Positions 53,401 through 64,000 of a stretch of DNA of 64,000 nt are shown here, piece by piece (the stretch's first letter is position 1; every line of letters starts with the position of its first letter). Source of the stretch: Meandrina meandrites (lineage: Eukaryota; Cnidaria; Anthozoa; Scleractinia; Meandrinidae); NCBI GenBank assembly GCA_963693305.1, contig OY855913.1, positions 9,585,201 to 9,649,200 of the forward strand, given 5' to 3'. A model generated the notes under the pieces. The model saw nothing but the letters and a program-made list of their open reading frames with translations, searched no databases and was not told where the DNA came from. Both the position numbers and the translations under genes were made by a program.

Positions 53401-56400
53401 TTCGATGGAGTCTGGTTCAGTTCAGTGGCTTTGGATGATGTGATTGTTACTCTCTCCAAGCTGCTCTCTAACGCGTCACCAGCGGATGTCTTTTGTAACT
53501 TCTCTTCGGGAATGGTCACGTTTTGGTATCTTTGTCTATCTTTTACTTCTTCTAACTCCTTCTTCAGTTTATTTTCCTTCTCCTTAGCAATATTTAGCGC
53601 TTCCTGAAGTCGGTTGTTGGCCCGCCTGATGCTCTCTAGTCGTTCCTCATCTTCGCATCTTTCCTTCATCGTCTTGCGGAATTCTTCTCGAGCCGTCGCC
53701 AAACTTTCTTCTTTCTCCTTGAATTCATGCTGCTGCTCAAACCTCGCTCGCTTCTCGTCTACTATTGCTTCTTCAAGCTGCCCGATTTTTTTATCTTTCT
53801 CGGTAAGTTCATTTTTCAATTCGATAATTTTATCATTTTCCGGCGTTTTTGAAGTTGTCATCTCGCCGCCGTCGATGTTTTCCTTTTGCTCCTGCCTCGC
53901 CTGTTTCTGATCGGCAATTTCTTCTTCAAGCGATGAAATCTTTTCATCTTTTTCACTCAATTCCTCTTGTAACTGTTCGAGTGTATCCTGCATTTTTCGT
54001 TCTCTCTCCTGCCTGGATCGCTTGTAATTACCGATTATTTTTTCAAGGGCTGAAATCGCTTTGTTTTTCTCGTCCAGTTCTTTTTGTAATTGATCGAGCT
54101 TTTCCTGAAAGTCGCTCTCCGATATTTCCGCCAATATCTCTTTTGTTTCTTGTTCTTGCTGAAATCTTGATTTGTACTCAGCAATTTCCTCTTCAAGAGA
54201 TGCAATCGTTTTAGTTTTCTCGTTCAATTCCTGTTGTACCTTATCTAGTTCTTCGTACAGGTCTTTCTCCACCGCTGCAGATTTCGCTTCGGACTCCTCT
54301 TTCGCCGATGTCACATCTTCCACTGCTAAGCGTAAGGTCGCGTTTTCGTTCTTTCTTTCTGCCAATTCACTCATTATCTCCTGGTTTTCAAGGCTCAACT
54401 GGTCCAACTTGTATTCCAGTTCCTTCATTCTTTCCTTGCTTTTCGCTAGCTTGTCTTCATCGCTTTTTTCGACCGCTGAGTCAACCTCCTTTGAGAGGCG
54501 TTTTACCTCTTGCGTACTCTTCTCTAGTGCATCCTCCAACTTTTTCCCTTCTTCCAGGGCTTCACTATACTGCCGTTCCTTTGTTTTGATTTCTTCACGA
54601 AGGGCCTTTTTATCTTCGAGTAAAACCTCTAGCTTTCTCGACAGCTCCTTATTTCCATCTATTAGAGATCCAATCTCCTCCTTATAGTGCTTTGTATTCT
54701 CGTCCAGTTTGTCCTCCAAACTTTCTTTTTCGTCTATCAGAGTATCCACGTTTCTTTGCAGTTTCTTCGTCTTGGACCTCAATTCTTCAATGATTTCGTT
54801 TAGTTCGTCTTTCTCATCATTCAGGTCATCTAGTTCTTCGTTTAACTCAGAATTTATCTGACGTTGCTTCGCTAATTTTTCTTCAAGGGAGTCTTCTTCA
54901 GCTGGGGATGACTCCAAACTGAATTCCATTTGTGCTGCAGATGAAAGCATACCTTCCTCAGCGCAAGAAATTATTTCTTCGGTTTCTTTCAGTTTACCAG
55001 CATCTTCCTGATCTTGGGCGAGCGTTTGTGACGAAAGTGTCAGAGTTTCGTTCTCTACTTTGAGTCTAGCTAATTCCTCTTCAATACTCGCTCTTTTGTC
55101 TTTTTCACGGGCGAGCTCATGTTTCAAGTTCTCAGTGTCTTGCGCCAGTGTTTGTGAGGAAATCTTCAGAGCTTCGTGATCATTTGCAGTTTTGGCCAAT
55201 TGGTCTTCAGCATTCTTCCGTTGATCTTTTTCAAGCTCAAGTTCTTGCTCGAGTTCGCTCTTCTCATCAGCGGCGTCATCAAGTTTCTCCTTTAGAATTT
55301 CACATTCACCGGTTAATCTTTCCAACTCGCATTCGATCCGTTCTGTTTCTGTCTTCATTTCTATCAGCAGAGTTTGCTCCTTACTTTGAGCTTCAGCAAC
55401 CGCTAAATTCAGTGCGGCCATTTCTTCTTCGATGGCTTCTAACTTCTCTTTTAGCTTCTCGTTTTGTTCCTTTGTTTTTGCTGCCGTTGTTTCGGCTCTT
55501 TTCGACTTGCTCTCTGAACTATCCAAAGCAATCTTCAAGTCTGTGTTTTCCATTTTCAGTTGGTTGAATTTGTCTTTTCCTTCGTGAAGAAACTCTTTTG
55601 AATCGTTTAATTCCCGTTGAATCTTCTCCAGACTTGAAGTCTTCTCTACCAATTCCTCTTTGAGCGATGCTAACTCTGATTTTAATTTTGCATGCTCATC
55701 TTCAATGGACTGTTTGCTTCTGTTTAAATCGACCAACTCTTTCTCCTTGTTCTTATTTTGTTCTTCCAAGTCCTTTAACTTTCTCTGTAAACATTGCTTT
55801 TCATTGTCAGTGGTCGCAACTCTCGTTTGAAGATCTTTGTCTTCTTCTTGGTGTTTGGCTAGCGCTTTCTCCATTTCTTTTACCTTCATATCCAAAGCTG
55901 TCTTAGCTTTTATTTCCTCATTCACCTTCTTTTGCAGGTCGTTCTTTTCTTCGATGACTTCTTTGCGCGACTTCTCGGCCTGACTGTATTCCTTCTCAAG
56001 CTTAGCAATCTTGCTTTTCAATTCGTCCACGACTCTCAGCATCTCGGAGAGGGAAACGTTCGACTTTTTCAAGTCTTGATTAAGAGAATGAAGCTGCTTG
56101 TCTTTTTGATCCAGCTCTTTCTTCCACTTCAACACATTTTCTTTGGCCAGCATTTCCACCGAAGTCAGATTAGCGGTCTTAGCTTCCAAACTTGCCTCTA
56201 GCTCACTTTTCTCTTCTTGTACCTTGAGATTCTCCTCTTCTGCTTTTTTCAAACGCTTTTCAAGATCCCGACATTTATTCTCAGCCATCGTAAACGATTT
56301 TTTCTCCTCTTCAAGCCTACTGACACAGGCTGTCAAATCGTGTTGGTTATTCCGGTGCTGTTTGTTCACGTTCTCCAGCTCTTGCCTCAAAAGTTCGACT

Positions 56401-59400
56401 TTACTCTTCTCACTCTCCAGCTCAGCGAGCAGTTTTTCCGAACCATCTTTCGCCATCTCCAGCGCAACAGCCACCTCCGCTTTTGTGAGACTCAACGACT
56501 CTGCTTCCTTCTCCTTGTGCTCCAACATCTTCGCCTTCTCGGTTGCTTCCGCAGTAACAGCGGCAATCTGCTTTTCTTTGTTCGCCAACGCAGCCCCTAG
56601 CTTCTCTTTCTGCCGGCTGAGCTTTTCAATTAGACTCCGTACATCACTGATTTCACGCGATAGTCGCATTTCATCGCGAGCTTGCCCAGGCGTTGATTCT
56701 GATGGTGCATGCTCTGAATGTTCCTTGTCGTCCAGCGCCTCTTGTAACTGAAACGTCAACTCCGCTCGCTCTTGGATGAGTTGCTTGTTGTCGTCTTGGA
56801 TTTCGCGATTTGCATTTTCAGCCTTCTCGAGTCTCTCTTGTAATGTTCTCAGCTCATTTCTCAAATCTTGTAGATCTTTCTCTGCGCGTTCTAGTTTTGA
56901 TGTTACTTCATTTAGTCTTGTTTCTAAAAACGTCTTTTCCTCTGAGAGCGTTTCGATATATTCACAAACGTACTGCACAATATTTGCTTCTCCTTGACGA
57001 GGCTCTTTGGGTTGTTTCGATGGATTCTTTTCGACTGATCGATCAACAAACGCAAGCAACTCCGAAGCTTGGTTTTTCAAATCTTTCACCTGATCTCTCA
57101 TCGGGTTACCCTCATTTTCAATTTCGTCTAGCCTGTGCTCTAAAGATTCTTTCTGGTCTTGCAGCTTGTCCACGAGATCTTGAAGGCTTGAATTCTCTTG
57201 TGACTTTTTACCCAGCTCTTCTTTTAGAAGATTTTCCTGTTCTTTGAAGCTTGCAACTTGAGCCTTCAAATCGTCTTTTTCTTCCTCAACTAGCTCCAAG
57301 TCTTCTTCGGTGGCATCGAGCTTGTCTTGAGCAGCTTTCAGCGAGCTTTTTAAGTTTTCGATTTCACGGTTTAGCTCCTTAGTAGTGCTATCCAACTCTT
57401 GTTCTTTCTTTTTGAGAATTTCATCTTCTTCACTCTTCTCTGTTTTGGCTTTTGCCAGAGTTTCCTCGAGAGCCCTGTAGTCGTTTAAAAGTTGCTCCTG
57501 TTTAATGTCAAGAGCTTCACTCTCGGTTTTCATCTCATCAACCAGCGCATGAATATCTTCGTTTTCTTTGACCATATTCTCATACTTTTCCTTCAACTCG
57601 GTCAAGGCATGCAATTTGTCTTGAAGTTGTTCATCGAGCAATTTCACTTGCTCCGAAAGCCGGGCCACTTCTTTGCTCTTCTCGTTATTTTCTACCACAA
57701 GATTTTCAAGCTTTTTGTTCTGCGTCTCCAGATTTTGCTGAAGATTCTTTTTCTCTTCGGCGAGCTTTTCTGACGACTTGTTAAGCGCCTCTTTGTCTTT
57801 TTTAAGGTCAGAGATATCCTTAGAAAGTGTATCATTCTTTTGTTTGGAGGCTTTCAAAGACTTCTCCAGCGCTCCAGCTCTTTCCCATGATTCATTGGCT
57901 TCGCTTTCTAGAGTTTTCTTGCGCATGTTGGATATTTGAAGAGCTTCTGTTAATTCCTTGCTTGCTTCCTCTTGTTTCCGCAAGTCCCATCGAAGCTTCG
58001 CATTTTCTTTGGTTTTCTCTTCTAGAGAAACATTGATGTCTTCTGCGGGTTTGCCGTCATCTTCCTTTTGTTTTAAAACTTCTTCGAGGCGTTGTTTTAA
58101 TTTCACTTCTTCTTCCTTTGCCCTTTCAAGATCTCGTAACATCTCTTCGTTTTCTTTGGCCATCAATTCTTGCTCTTTCTCCATGATTTCCTTTTCAGCT
58201 GAAATAGAATCAAACCAACTTTTCAGTTGTTCGATTTCTTCGGCGCTTCGTTTCAGCTGCACTTCAAGTGTCTTCTTCTCCGCGTACAATTCATTGTAGC
58301 TTACATCAAGCGCTTGCTGATCACCAGGTGACGCACTTTGAAGCAAGGAACTTGTGCCACTTGGAATTAACAACTCAGTGTCATCTTGGGGCGATCCTAC
58401 CGAGGAGGACACAACCGTTTCATCAGCAGGAGGGGTGCTACCATATTCTGAAGCCGTTGTTGCTTGTATTTCATCTCCGGATTCCGACGGCTTCTCGATA
58501 CCATCACTTGAGTCGACAGGGATTCCTTCCGTAGCGCTTTCCTCAAGACGTTCTTCTTGCGACGAGACCTGACTTGTCTTCAACATTTCTAACTGTTTCT
58601 TCAGTCCATCATTCTCTAAATGAAGGCGATTAATAACTTCGCTTTCGTCTTCTCTACTGTGGGCGTCGCTGGTTTCCTCGACACTCTGGTCAGCTTCAAT
58701 TTGAGAACCAGTAACTTTTTCTTTCCACTTTGCTTCGGATTTCTTTAGCGTTTGAAGCTCATTCGTGGTGTCAAGCAGCGCTTCCTTCAGAGTATCTCTC
58801 TCTTCAGCCATTCTGTAAAGCGAATTCTTTAAGCTTTGAAGCTCTGCTGAAGCCTCCGTCATGGACTTGCTGCTTTCGTGCTGCTTACACAACGCATCTT
58901 CCAGTTGGCACTGCAGACTCTCTTTGCTTTGGTAAACGTTTTCCAAAGCATCTGCCAAGTTAGCCTTCTGTTGTCTGATTTCGTCCATTTGTTCTGACAT
59001 CGCTTCTTTCTCCTCGGTGAGTTTTGTAATGAAACTCTTTACTTGCCTTCGCTTCTCGTCAAGTTCTCGCACGTACTTCTGCAGTGATATTTTCTCCGTT
59101 TGAGATGATTCTACTTTCGTCTTCAGCTTATCCTGTTCAACTTTCGTTCTCCTGAGTTCTTTTTTGAGAAGGACGACTTCTTTGTGGACTTTTTCAGTCA
59201 GTGAAAGTATGCTGTTGCCTTGTTCCTCTAAGGACATCGATTCTTGAAGTCCAGCATCGTGTTCGTCGGAAGCACTATCTTTATCTTTATCTGTCAGTGC
59301 CTCGTGAAGCTCCGATAGCTTCGCGTGGATTAAGCTCATCTGTTTCTTGGCTTTGTCAACATTTTCAACTCCAGATGCAGCCGACTCGGATTCGGTCTTT

Positions 59401-61770
59401 AAGCGCAGATATTTCTCCTTTAAGTCGTTTAGTTCGTTTTCCGACATCTCAACCTTCTTCTCTAATGCGGTCTTTTCCTCGGTGATTTCGTCCAGAGACT
59501 CGGCATATTCTTGCTTCTCTTCGTGTGCTTCGCGAAGGCATTCTTGAAGCGTGTCCGACACTTCTTTGTTCTTTTTTAACTGATTTTTCGATACTGTACA
59601 TTCATTCTTCAACTGCACCACCAGTTCTTGAAGCTCCTTTTCGTTTTTGACGCTCTCGTTCAGATCTCGTTGAATTTTCTCTGTCTCCTTTTCAAGTTCA
59701 ATTACACGGTCTTGTAAACTTTGTAACTGTTCGTTATGTCGAAGTTCCGTCGTTCGTGACTCGTCCACGGTCTCTCCATTTTTGCGTGCGACATCTTCGC
59801 TTTGTTGTGGACAAACATGTACGAGATTCTCGCTTTCCAAAAGGTTACCATTCACATCTTTATCCCGATCACTTGTTGTAAAATCTTGTTGTTTATTGAG
59901 TAGGAGGTTTGTTGACGATTCTTCCAGCTCTTTAGCGCCATTGTATTGTTTAAGTACACTCTTGAGTTTATCGATTTGCACCTCGAGGGATTCGTTCTTT
60001 TCGAGTTGATGATACAACGAGTCGAGCAAACAAACCTTTTCCTCTTCCAAGTTGGAGTTGTCGGACTTTAGCCTTCTTATGACATTTTCCAGCTCCGTTC
60101 CGCGCTTGGTGAGGCGGAGAATGTCTTGTTTAAGAAACTCGCAGCGCTCGATCGACGTCTTTCGGCTTGGTAACATACCGGTGCCGTTTTCGTCGAGTCT
60201 GTATTCAAGAGGTGCTTTCTCGCCCCGCCTCGTCCGTAGAATAACCACCTCTCTCTTAAGATTGATATAACTGTCTTCGATATCTCTTTTGTCCACTTGA
60301 AGTTGTCGTATTTGAGTTCTTTGTGAATCTATTAACTCTTTGCATGTCTTGATTTCACTCAAAAGGCTCGAGTTATGGAATTTTTGCGTTGTGTCCCTTG
60401 GGGGACACGCTTCGCTTACATCGTTCAGCGCTTGGCTATTGATCTCATTGAGCTTTTGAACCTCGGTACCTAAATAGTCTACGACATCCTCTAGGGAGTC
60501 TTTTCTTTCTATTTCATCTAAAACAGACTCTAAGTGATCCGCATTCTTCTTGGAAAGTTCAACAAAGCTGCCACGTAGTTTTTTATTGTCTGCCTCAACA
60601 AGTTCTAACCTACTTTGAATTTCTTCCTTTTCTTGATGTACGTGCTCCATTTCTTCAAGGCTAGAATCTAAGGCGTCAGTTATTTGATTTCTCAACTTGT
60701 TCACGCTGTCTTCAAGCACTCTCTTTTCCTCTGTCAACTTGGCAGTTTCCTCCTCCAGTGATTTATTTTCTTCCTCTAGCTCGTCGACTTCCGCTTGCAA
60801 GTCGCTCACACGTTTTCGCAGTTCGTCAAGTTCATTGGACAGCGAAACTCCTTGATTCGCCATTTGTCCCAGGATGTTGATCTTACATTGAACCGCGGCA
60901 TCGCAAGTGTCAATATCGTTGTTTTTCTTGTCGCTATCACTCTGTTGGCTTTGCAGTCTATTAACGGTAGCTAGCAGAACTTTTCTTTCTTTCTGAAGAA
61001 TGGCAAGTTCAGAGAAAGCAGAAACATCCCCGTGTTTGACATCAAGTGCAGATTCATTGTTTGTCAGTGAAGCCAGTTCTTCGTCCAAAAGCCCACGCTC
61101 GTTCAATTTGTCCTTGATTATTTTTAACTGCTTCTTAAAGTTTTGGTTGTCTAATTCAAGTTTCTCTAGTCTTGTGAAACCATTGCTGCTTTTCCCATCC
61201 TCGTGGTCCATGCTTCCGTTAGTTTGTAGCTGAGTTTTGATCAGTTCCATTTCGTTTGTCCACTTCTTCGCCTCATCTGTTGTAATTTGCTTCTCACTCA
61301 CTGCACCAACTTTTGCTTCAAGTTCTTTCAAGGACAGCTTGTTTTCCTGGCTGGACGGGACCCCATTCAAACTGTTAAATCCATTGTTTCGTTTATCCTG
61401 AACTGTCAACAATTCTTGCACTTGCCCTAAATATCTCTCCAGGACCTTCACCTCACAGTTAACGTCTGTTGTGCTGTTTTGAAGCCTTTCAATCAACTCA
61501 GGAGAGAACAAATCACACAGTCTGCTACGCTCTTTCGAAGCCCCCGTTTCTTTACAAACGGTTTCATGTAGAGAAACCAGTTGTGACTGCAAGCGATGGC
61601 CTATGCTTGTCATTTGAGTTGTTAATTCTTTAAGTTTTACACCCTGCTCGGAATACGAACCGTTTTCCGTTCCATTCTTTGGGTTTGCTTCCAGCGGGTC
61701 ATGCTCTTTATCCTCATGTTCTATGAACGTACGATCAAAGTCTTGACTTCGTTGAGCTTTTTCACGGTTC
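50496..61770 (-). CDS. Giant coiled-coil protein, one 11.3-kb exon, 5' end incomplete
   Basis: From the first Met (61613) the frame runs 3705 codons to TAA (50496-50498). Upstream it stays open for 52 more codons to a splice acceptor (TTTTGCAG, exon edge 61770), so the true start is in an earlier exon. Residues 1 to about 3490 (from the first Met) are almost continuous Glu/Lys/Leu heptads with few breaks, one being Ser/Thr-rich near 1080-1160 (around 58360-58560). The last 215 residues are basic, Ser/Pro-rich and end with CPLH...CPIC followed by KKERRRPGMVPKEYVTLEKY. No transmembrane segment, motor, GRIP or FYVE domain was seen. Size and composition recall giantin, CENP-E/F, pericentrin or CEP250, but similarity to such proteins is expected from any coiled coil and no orthologue is claimed. 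A structural or tethering role is inferred. Convergent with the Dlish-like gene. Confidence 0.9.
50562..50624 (-). other. Possible zinc-binding motif CxxH-x13-CxxC at the C-terminus
   Basis: Residues 3664-3667 are CPLH and 3681-3684 are CPIC, separated by 13 residues rich in Pro. Basic residues KKERRRPG follow. The C-P-x-H/C-P-x-C pairs look like the two halves of a small zinc site. Two further Cys (CSRSSYC) lie 10-16 residues upstream. Inferred only from spacing. Confidence 0.45.
53700..54260 (-). repeat. Four related coiled-coil modules within the giant protein
   Basis: Four segments share the pattern L(D/E)xxQxELxEKxxxIxxLEEEI: LDKVQQELNEKTKTIASLEE, LDQLQKELDEKNKAISALEK, LEQLQEELSEKDEKISSLEE and IIELKNELTEKDKKIGQLEE. 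Start-to-start spacings are about 50, 39 and 51 residues. They point to internal duplication inside the exon. Confidence 0.75.
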
Positions 61771-64000
61771 CTGCAAAACGTAAATAAAACAATTATGCCA
61801 TAAACGCGACACTCGAGGATGCTGTCATGACGTACCTATTGTAGCTTAAATTCACGCTTTTGGCTTCTCAATCAAAGGGAATAAATCAATGCATTTTATC
61901 TATTGTTTTAAGTTAAGCTTCAATAAGAATTATTGATAAATATTTGGGCAAAGAAGATGAATAATTAATAGCTGACATAACTGTACATACGTTACAACGG
62001 AATGAATATCTCAGAAGAAAACAGAATGTAGATAAATGGAACTATGCATGATGTGAAATACAACGGAATGAATATCTCAGAAGAAAACAGAATGTAGATA
62101 AATGGAACTATGCATGATGTGAAATAACTCGCAATATTTTTCCGCTAGAAGAACGAGGGTACGGTATTTTTCATAGATTACATCATCAGCGTAATAGTAG
62201 AAGCTTAGGAATTAGTGAACAATATGGAAGAAAACTTTATTAGCACTGACACGGTGCCGGCAATGTTACAACCACCTGAAGTGGCAACTTGACGTCTTTA
62301 GATTGCGTTTCAAAAAAAAGTAACTAAAAAGCATCGGTTTTAAAGGCCCGATTTTAAAGTTTTAAAGACACAAAATGCATGAAAATACCGAGATCGTCAT
62401 TTATCAGGCCAGTGAGCACTACTTCTAAAATTGGAGGTTAAAGAAAAAAGAAACGACAACATAGAAGATAGCGCTCTTGATGTAGCACATTTGTGATCGA
62501 CGACTCGAGTTTTAAAAACTTCCAACGAAAATGTTTATCGATTTTCGCGCGCACAAAGTTTAACTACAACCGTCGTTTTGCGATAGCTTTCAAAGTGTCG
62601 ATGACATCTCAATTATTTTAATCCCGAGGCTACAAGCCCTCTTCACGCCTCGAGGAAATTTGTAAATACCAGTAGTTTGGCTTCGTTTATTGAGCGAAGT
62701 CGTTTTTATTGTGTTGTTAAGTGCTTTTCAGTGATCTGTACTTATAAATTGATAAACCTCTGCTAAGTTAATTTACTTTGCGAACTACATACGTAAGATC
62801 TACCCGGTAATATTGCTACATAATTTGTAAACTATGTAATTTGTTGTCGTTTTGTTTCCGTCCTTCACAGCTTGAATGCCGCCAAAATTGCATGGATCCG
62901 AAGCTAGGAACCGCTACAAAATATCAAACGATAGTTCTTTGCACGCAGTGTAGGCCTTATAACGATTTAGTTCGCTCAATCGCTGAAACAGATTATTTTA
63001 AAACCTGTTTGTACAGCTTAGCCTTAAGAAGCATTATAAACCAGAAAACAAATAGATTAGCTCGAAACTAACCTCTTTCGCTTCCTCCTAATGACATTCA
63101 TTCTAGCTAGATGAGCGTTGCAGTTTGAGGGTGGCGAAAGTGAACCATATCGTTTCTTTCGAAACGCGATGTAAGGAAACGGCGTTGTTTATAAAGTTGT
63201 ACAAGTAGCCGAAATGTGATGTTAACAATGTCATATTATCATAAACTAATTAGGGCATGAATGCCACGCGCTTGAGTGGAAAACAAAGTACATTGAATAA
63301 GCACGTTGACCAAAACAATTGAGTTTCCATTGTTTTCATCGCCCCCGCTTCCCTTGGGAACTATTCCTTCACTTCAGCAACGGAGAAATATTCGATCAGT
63401 TTAGTGTAACAAAACGACGGATGATAAAGCATTTGCGTCGTTTTTTGTGAGAAAGCCCTGAGACGTGTAGAAATGCGGGGCCAGTCCTTGCTTCTGACGT
63501 GCGAAATAAAATGCTGTGATCTTATTGGGTGAACGCGTAATGTTATGATTGCAGTAACTGTTTAGTGAGGTTCTTGTCTTAGCAATTGGTACATTTTTAC
63601 ATTTTTAGTCAAACTTGTTGTTTGTAGTCCGTCTCAATTTTTCGCAGTTTTCTTCATCGTCGTTCTTGTCGATTAATTGCTCTCTTTTCTCAGCCTTTTT
63701 TAACGAATTTACATGTACAGTTTATAACAATGAGCACTCACGCTTGGTCAATAGCTCATATATAGTTGACGCATGGAAACTCTGTGGCCTGACTGACGTC
63801 AGAATATTTTAACGACTTACTTTGTGTACAATGTTGTGAAAATCATCTCTGTTATAGATTCCATTTAGTCCTGGGTCTTTTCTTACAAAAGAGGTCAAAG
63901 CGTCAAAAGAACAACAGTCACGTCACTCGACTTCACCTCGAAGCTAACTCTTTGTTCTGTTCACGTACATTGACGTCATCTGCATGTGCATAATTAAAGT
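61771..64000. other. Upstream region or intron of the giant gene
   Basis: 2.2 kb with no convincing - strand exon that I could splice to the acceptor at 61770. Contains a 66-bp tandem duplication (61993-62126) and two TGACGTCA palindromes (63794-63801, 63971-63978) near the window edge. + strand frames here are short and unsupported. Confidence 0.5.
61993..62126. repeat. 66-bp perfect tandem duplication
   Basis: Two copies starting TACAACGGAATGAATATCTC, at 61993 and 62059, apparently identical through GATGTGAAATA. Recent duplication in noncoding DNA. Confidence 0.9.

Noticed and set aside
50574..61233. Many + strand open frames of 60-200 codons opposite the giant coiled-coil exon
   Set aside because: They are Ser/Phe/Leu-rich complements of Glu/Lys/Leu codons, change frame repeatedly, and have no splice logic. 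They are shadows of the - strand frame.
1..64000. CRISPR arrays, bacterial operons, riboswitches, viral or toxin genes
   Set aside because: No regular repeat-spacer array, ribosome-binding-site spacing, phage or viral structural genes, or known toxin folds were seen. The window is animal nuclear DNA.

Overview
This window is nuclear DNA from an animal, most likely an anthozoan cnidarian and probably a stony coral. The genes are intron-rich with GT/AG junctions, the products are metazoan, the DNA is AT-rich, and the introns carry many small inverted-repeat elements. No bacterial, viral or organellar gene organisation is seen. The species call is inference.

There are four protein genes. (1) Positions 1474-31946, + strand: 26 exons of a RIM-binding protein (RIMBP) lacking its 5' end. 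It encodes 1900 residues here: N-terminal coiled coil, SH3, acidic linker, three FN3 domains, long acidic linker, two more SH3 domains and a basic tail. RIMBPs are presynaptic active-zone scaffolds. All exons join in one open frame. (2) Positions 33661-39778, - strand: three coding exons of protein-glucosylgalactosylhydroxylysine glucosidase (PGGHG, GH65 family), 711 residues, complete, with an apparent signal peptide. (3) Positions 42974-46585, + strand: a three-exon, three-SH3 adaptor resembling Drosophila Dlish, 381 residues. (4) Positions 50496-61770, - strand: one enormous coding exon (more than 3,700 residues) of a giant coiled-coil protein ending in a low-complexity tail with a possible zinc-binding CxxH...CxxC motif. 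Its 5' exon(s) were not found.

Layout: RIMBP and PGGHG converge on a small tRNA-like cluster (three identical 73-nt copies, part of a perfect 175-bp inverted repeat). PGGHG and the Dlish-like gene diverge across about 3.2 kb. The Dlish-like gene and the giant gene converge across about 3.9 kb. The genes are not an operon and share no obvious pathway; two encode SH3 scaffolds.

Mobile DNA lies mainly in introns. A composite element with inverted termini fills most of the 6-kb RIMBP intron at 12971-18954. It holds two head-to-tail related units, and the second is interrupted by a 1.2-kb Mutator-like element with a perfect 9-bp target duplication and a helicase-like P-loop fragment. Two further small elements (28385-28505 and 30409-30525) have TAG...CTA ends and 9-bp target duplications with one mismatch each. 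A tRNA-derived SINE, foldback elements, poly-G tracts and minisatellites make up the rest.

All calls come from reading the sequence by eye. Family names rest on recognised motifs, not on a database search.
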